Shown here one piece after another: positions 5,824 to 8,529 of a DNA stretch of 8,529 bases. Numbering within the stretch: position 1 is the first letter of the stretch; every line of letters starts with the position of its first letter. The notes beneath the pieces are model-generated. The model searched no databases. It saw nothing but the letters and a program-made list of their open reading frames with translations, and was not told where the DNA came from. A program made the translations under genes and the position numbers. Source of the stretch: Oligoflexia bacterium (GTDB lineage Bacteria > Bdellovibrionota > UBA1018 > CAIMNF01); NCBI GenBank assembly GCA_903842755.1, contig CAIMNF010000008.1, positions 1-8,529 on the forward strand, given 5' to 3'.

Positions 5824-7850
5824 ACAGCGCCCCGCTTTCAATTGTGATCACGGGGGAGGTGGATCATGGAAAGTCGTCCGTGGTGGGCGGATTATTAATT
5901 GAAACCGGAACAGTTCCGCAATCCCAAATTGAAAAGGTTAAACAAATTTGCCAAAAATCTGGGAAAGAATTTGAGCCTGCTTTTTTGCTGGATGCGTTTG
6001 AGGAAGAGCAAAATCTGGGCATCACCATAGATATTTCCCAAATTCATTTTGCAACAGCGGCCAGAAACTATCGGTTGATTGATTCACCGGGGCACAGGGA
6101 TTTTTTGAAAAATATGGTGAGTGGATCAAGTGCGGCAGACGCAGCACTCATCTTGGTGGATGCGCAAAGCGGAGTAACGGAACAAACCCGTAGACACTGT
6201 TACCTTTTAAAGCTTCTGGGGATTAAAACCGCAATTGTATTGATCAATAAGATTGATTTGTTTCAATACGCGGAAGACTCTTTCTTAAAAGTTCAAGCGG
6301 ATTGTCAGGCATTTTTGAATCAGCTAGGATTGGCTGTGTCTGTTTTTATCCCGCTTTCGGCTAAATTCGGCGTCAATCTAAGTCGCCTGAGCGATCAGAC
6401 GCCCTGGTATCGGGGGCCCACCTTATTACAGGCTCTGGATCAAATTTCTTTTTCAAAAGCTCCGGAATCGGCACCGGTTCGCTTTTCTGTGCAAGATGTT
6501 TATAAAACGACGGACCGTAGGGTAATTGTCGGGCGTGTAGAGTCTGGGCGGATCGAAAAAGGCGCAGAACTTAAAATTTGGCCTTCGGGGCAAAAAATTA
6601 AAGTGGCCACCATCGAAAAGTGGAATGCCCCGCAAGTTCAACGCGCAGATCAGTCCGACTGTGTTGGAATTACGCTCGTAGAGGAAGCATTTGTAGAGCG
6701 CGGGAAAGTCATTGCTCCCGTTCCTTCGGATTCGTCTGTGACCGAGTATTTTCAAGCGACGATTTTTTGGATGGGAAAAGAGCGAGCCAGGATTGGCGAC
6801 AGCTTTAAAATAAAGCTCCTGACCCAGGAAATGGAGTGTAAGATTGAAAGCATTTTAGGCATTGTGGACACGAACAGCCTAAAACAAGTGCAAATGAGCG
6901 GCGATTTTATTGATCGAAACGAAGTGGCGGATGTTCGAATCCGCTTAAGTTCGCCGCTGTTTATGGATGTTTTTCAAGAAATTAATGCTTCGGGCCGGTT
7001 CGTGTTGATTCAAGATTATCGAGTGGTGGGAGGCGGAATTGTGACTCAGACCCGAGCCGCCTCTGTTATGGAAAGTTTGAAAGCAGCAAAAGAGCTTCGT
7101 CATGTGACCGAGTCATGGTGGCGGTCTTTTCTAAAGGCGACGAGTTGGCGCCTTAGTGGATTTATTGCGACTTACGTCTTAGTGTTTTGGTTTACTGACA
7201 ATAAAAAAATGGCATTAACGATCGGCGGAGTAGAGGCGTTTTCAAAAATCCTGCTCTTTTTTATTCATGAGCGAATTTGGAATCATTTTTCGATTGGAAA
7301 AAAGGAAATCCAACCGGTAGTCGTATGGTTTACAGGGCTTCCTTGTGCCGGAAAAACAACCTTGGCCGAGAAATTGTACGAAAAGCTAAAGCAAGAAGGA
7401 CTGAAAGTTGAGCACTTAGATGGCGACCGCGTCCGCTCTCTATTTCCGATGAGTGATTTTTCGCGCGAAGGACGCGATAGTCATGTGCAACGGGTCGGTT
7501 TTTTGGCAAGCAAGCTGGCCCAAAACGGCGTTTTTGTGGTGGCCTCTTTTGTTTCTCCTTTTGCTTCTGGACGGCGGTTTGTTCGGGGCATTTGCCCGCG
7601 TTTTATTGAAGTTTATGTTTCCACGCCCTTAGTCGTTTGTGAACAGCGTGATGTCAAGGGAATGTATAAAAAGGCGCGCCAGGGAAAGATCGATCATTTT
7701 ACGGGCGTGAGCGATCCGTACGAGGTTCCTTCGAATCCGGAAGTCGTCATCAACACTCAAGAGCTTTCGGTAGAGCAAAGTGTTGATTTAATCCTAAACG
7801 CATTAAAGAAACTGGAACCTGCAGCCGTCAGGAGAAAATGGACATGGTAA
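5820..7850 (+). CDS. cysNC: Bifunctional CysN GTPase - APS kinase (CysC) with an internal DUF2061-like membrane module
   Basis: A 676-residue PAPS-synthesis protein. Residues 1-415 are CysN, the GTPase subunit that drives APS formation: G1 GEVDHGKS (12-19), GITID (67-71), G3 DSPGH (88-92), G4 NKID (143-146), G5 SAK (180-182), plus CysN-type TRRH, LLGIK and PWYRGPTLL, then two beta-barrel domains. Residues 498-676 are CysC, which phosphorylates APS to PAPS: P-loop GLPCAGKT (506-513), LDGDRVR (533-539), Ser579-Pro580 at the phosphoserine position, CEQRDVKGMYKKARQGKI and FTGVSDPYEVP. Between them, residues 435-492 resemble DUF2061: two hydrophobic helices (about 443-458 and 464-482) ending in HERIWNHFSIG. 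An even helix count leaves both enzyme halves cytoplasmic, so the protein is probably membrane-tethered (inference). The GTG start has AAGGGG at 5809-5814, 5 bases upstream; it overlaps cysD by 4 bases and the sulfotransferase gene by 7. All visible catalytic motifs are intact. Confidence 0.92.
   Translation: MNSAPLSIVITGEVDHGKSSVVGGLLIETGTVPQSQIEKVKQICQKSGKEFEPAFLLDAFEEEQNLGITIDISQIHFATAARNYRLIDSPGHRDFLKNMVSGSSAADAALILVDAQSGVTEQTRRHCYLLKLLGIKTAIVLINKIDLFQYAEDSFLKVQADCQAFLNQLGLAVSVFIPLSAKFGVNLSRLSDQTPWYRGPTLLQALDQISFSKAPESAPVRFSVQDVYKTTDRRVIVGRVESGRIEKGAELKIWPSGQKIKVATIEKWNAPQVQRADQSDCVGITLVEEAFVERGKVIAPVPSDSSVTEYFQATIFWMGKERARIGDSFKIKLLTQEMECKIESILGIVDTNSLKQVQMSGDFIDRNEVADVRIRLSSPLFMDVFQEINASGRFVLIQDYRVVGGGIVTQTRAASVMESLKAAKELRHVTESWWRSFLKATSWRLSGFIATYVLVFWFTDNKKMALTIGGVEAFSKILLFFIHERIWNHFSIGKKEIQPVVVWFTGLPCAGKTTLAEKLYEKLKQEGLKVEHLDGDRVRSLFPMSDFSREGRDSHVQRVGFLASKLAQNGVFVVASFVSPFASGRRFVRGICPRFIEVYVSTPLVVCEQRDVKGMYKKARQGKIDHFTGVSDPYEVPSNPEVVINTQELSVEQSVDLILNALKKLEPAAVRRKWTW
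7122..7295 (+). other. DUF2061-like two-helix membrane module inside the CysN-CysC fusion
   Basis: Codons 435-492 of the fusion gene encode RSFLKATSWRLSGFIATYVL, a short polar turn (TDNKK), a second hydrophobic helix containing GGVEAFSK, and the closing HERIWNHFSIG. The order R-S-x-K-x-x-(S/T)-W-R, small-residue helix, G-G-x-E-x-x-x-K, then HERxW is the signature I associate with the DUF2061 (PF09834) family of small predicted membrane proteins. Family assignment is from motif memory. Normal CysN-CysC proteins have only a short soluble linker here. Confidence 0.75.
7830..7846 (+). promoter_or_regulatory. Ribosome binding site deciding the sulfotransferase start
   Basis: AGGAG at 7830-7834 lies inside the end of cysNC. 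Two in-frame ATGs follow: 7838 (3 bases away, too close) and 7844 (9 bases away, near optimal). I prefer 7844, which gives the N-terminus MVKKTERP. Either start overlaps the cysNC stop codon at 7848-7850. Confidence 0.6.
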
Positions 7851-8529
7851 AAAAAACTGAACGCCCCTTGCAACCCGTCATGATGGTCCCGCTTCGGCGT
7901 TGCGGCAGTCATGCTATTCGCCTTCGGCTTAGCTTAAATAAAGATTTTTATTCACCGTATCCGCTGCATATTGTGGATTTTATGCCCTTGCTTTCTCTTT
8001 ATGGCGATTTAAATGAAGACGAAAATTATTTCCAGCTCGTCGTCGATGTGGTGGGGTTACAGTCCCTCAGTATTGTGAAGTGGGAAGGAATTTCACTGGA
8101 TCCGCTCGTCATTTTTGAGCGAATCAAAGACAAGCCTCGCAGTGTGCATTCTATAACTTGGGAAATGTTAATTGAATCTGGAGAAGCGAAAAAGGCACAC
8201 GTGATTATGGATAAGTCTTTAGATAATATCCACTATTGGGAAGAAATCATAAAAATTTTTCCGGAGATGCTCTTCATTAATTTAGTTCGCGATCCGCGGG
8301 CTCAAGTGAACAGTATGAATAAAGCGATTATTCACGAGTTTGATACTTTGCTAAACACGCAGATTTTAGTCCGCGCCTATGATGCGGTTCAGCGGCTCAT
8401 TGAGGCGCACCCCGAGCGCGTATTTACGCTGCGATTTGAAGATTTTTTAACCGAACCAAAAGAGAATCTGAAAAACTTGTGTCATTTTTTGGGTCTGAAA
8501 TATTCAGATCAAATGTTGGAAATTGGTAA
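7844..8529 (+). CDS. PAPS-dependent sulfotransferase (3'-truncated by the window)
   Basis: An open frame with no stop before the right edge; 228 complete codons are visible. It would transfer the sulfuryl group of PAPS to an unidentified acceptor in the cytoplasm. The N-terminal VPLRRCGSHAIRLRL (about residues 14-28) fits the sulfotransferase 5'-phosphosulfate-binding loop after the first strand (generic P-x-R-S-G-[ST]-x-x-L). LVRDPRAQVNSM (about residues 146-157) fits the 3'-phosphate-binding RDPR-x-x-x-x-S motif. A later LRFEDFLTEP stretch followed by ENLKNLCHFLGL is the usual element near the C-terminal third of bacterial sulfotransferases. No signal peptide or membrane helix is visible. 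It overlaps the PAPS-synthesis gene by 7 bases, so product and user of PAPS are translationally coupled. The acceptor (polysaccharide, lipid, small molecule or protein) cannot be told. A GTPase or kinase is unlikely: the first loop lacks the GKS/T of a Walker A. Confidence 0.85.
   Translation, partial: MVKKTERPLQPVMMVPLRRCGSHAIRLRLSLNKDFYSPYPLHIVDFMPLLSLYGDLNEDENYFQLVVDVVGLQSLSIVKWEGISLDPLVIFERIKDKPRSVHSITWEMLIESGEAKKAHVIMDKSLDNIHYWEEIIKIFPEMLFINLVRDPRAQVNSMNKAIIHEFDTLLNTQILVRAYDAVQRLIEAHPERVFTLRFEDFLTEPKENLKNLCHFLGLKYSDQMLEIG

Noticed and set aside
6453..6808. Open frames of 60-100 codons in other frames within the CysN part
   Set aside because: They overlap conserved CysN coding sequence and show no recognisable motif.

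Overview
The window is a gene-dense stretch of about 8.5 kb of bacterial DNA with no gene-free interval above 100 bases. It looks like a motile, Gram-negative, aerobically respiring bacterium of moderate GC. The chemoreceptor hairpin wording (FQTKLLSFNASVEAARAGEH, then AEEVGNLAQMSGNAA) resembles receptors I recall from Bdellovibrio and other former deltaproteobacteria. A Bdellovibrionota-like host is my best guess, but it rests on memory of one protein family and is not proven.

Region 1 (1-4295) is chemosensory. A plus-strand pair encodes the two adaptation enzymes. The first is a CheR methyltransferase, cut by the left edge, fused to a response-regulator receiver and a degenerate CheB-like domain. 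The second is an apparently active CheB methylesterase with an extra N-terminal domain of about 120 residues, possibly a decayed CheD. A methyl-accepting chemotaxis protein is encoded convergently on the minus strand, its stop only 4 bases from that of cheB. The receptor has a well-matched sigma-28 (FliA) type promoter, so receptor and adaptation enzymes probably belong to one flagellar-chemotaxis regulon.

Region 2 (4386-4955, minus strand) is a single exported SCO1/SenC-family protein, a copper or thiol-redox factor of the cell envelope, usually linked to cytochrome oxidase assembly. No oxidase genes are visible beside it.

Region 3 (5020 to the right edge, plus strand) is a tightly coupled operon for activated sulfate: cysD, a CysN-CysC fusion, and a PAPS-dependent sulfotransferase that continues past the window. 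The fusion protein carries a small two-helix DUF2061-like membrane module between the GTPase half and the APS-kinase half. The overlapping genes would convert sulfate to APS, then PAPS, and hand PAPS to a sulfotransferase. No PAPS or sulfite reductase is present, so the cassette reads as a dedicated, probably membrane-tethered sulfation pathway rather than cysteine biosynthesis. This is the most interesting part of the window.

No tRNA, rRNA, insertion sequence, CRISPR array or convincing intrinsic terminator was seen.
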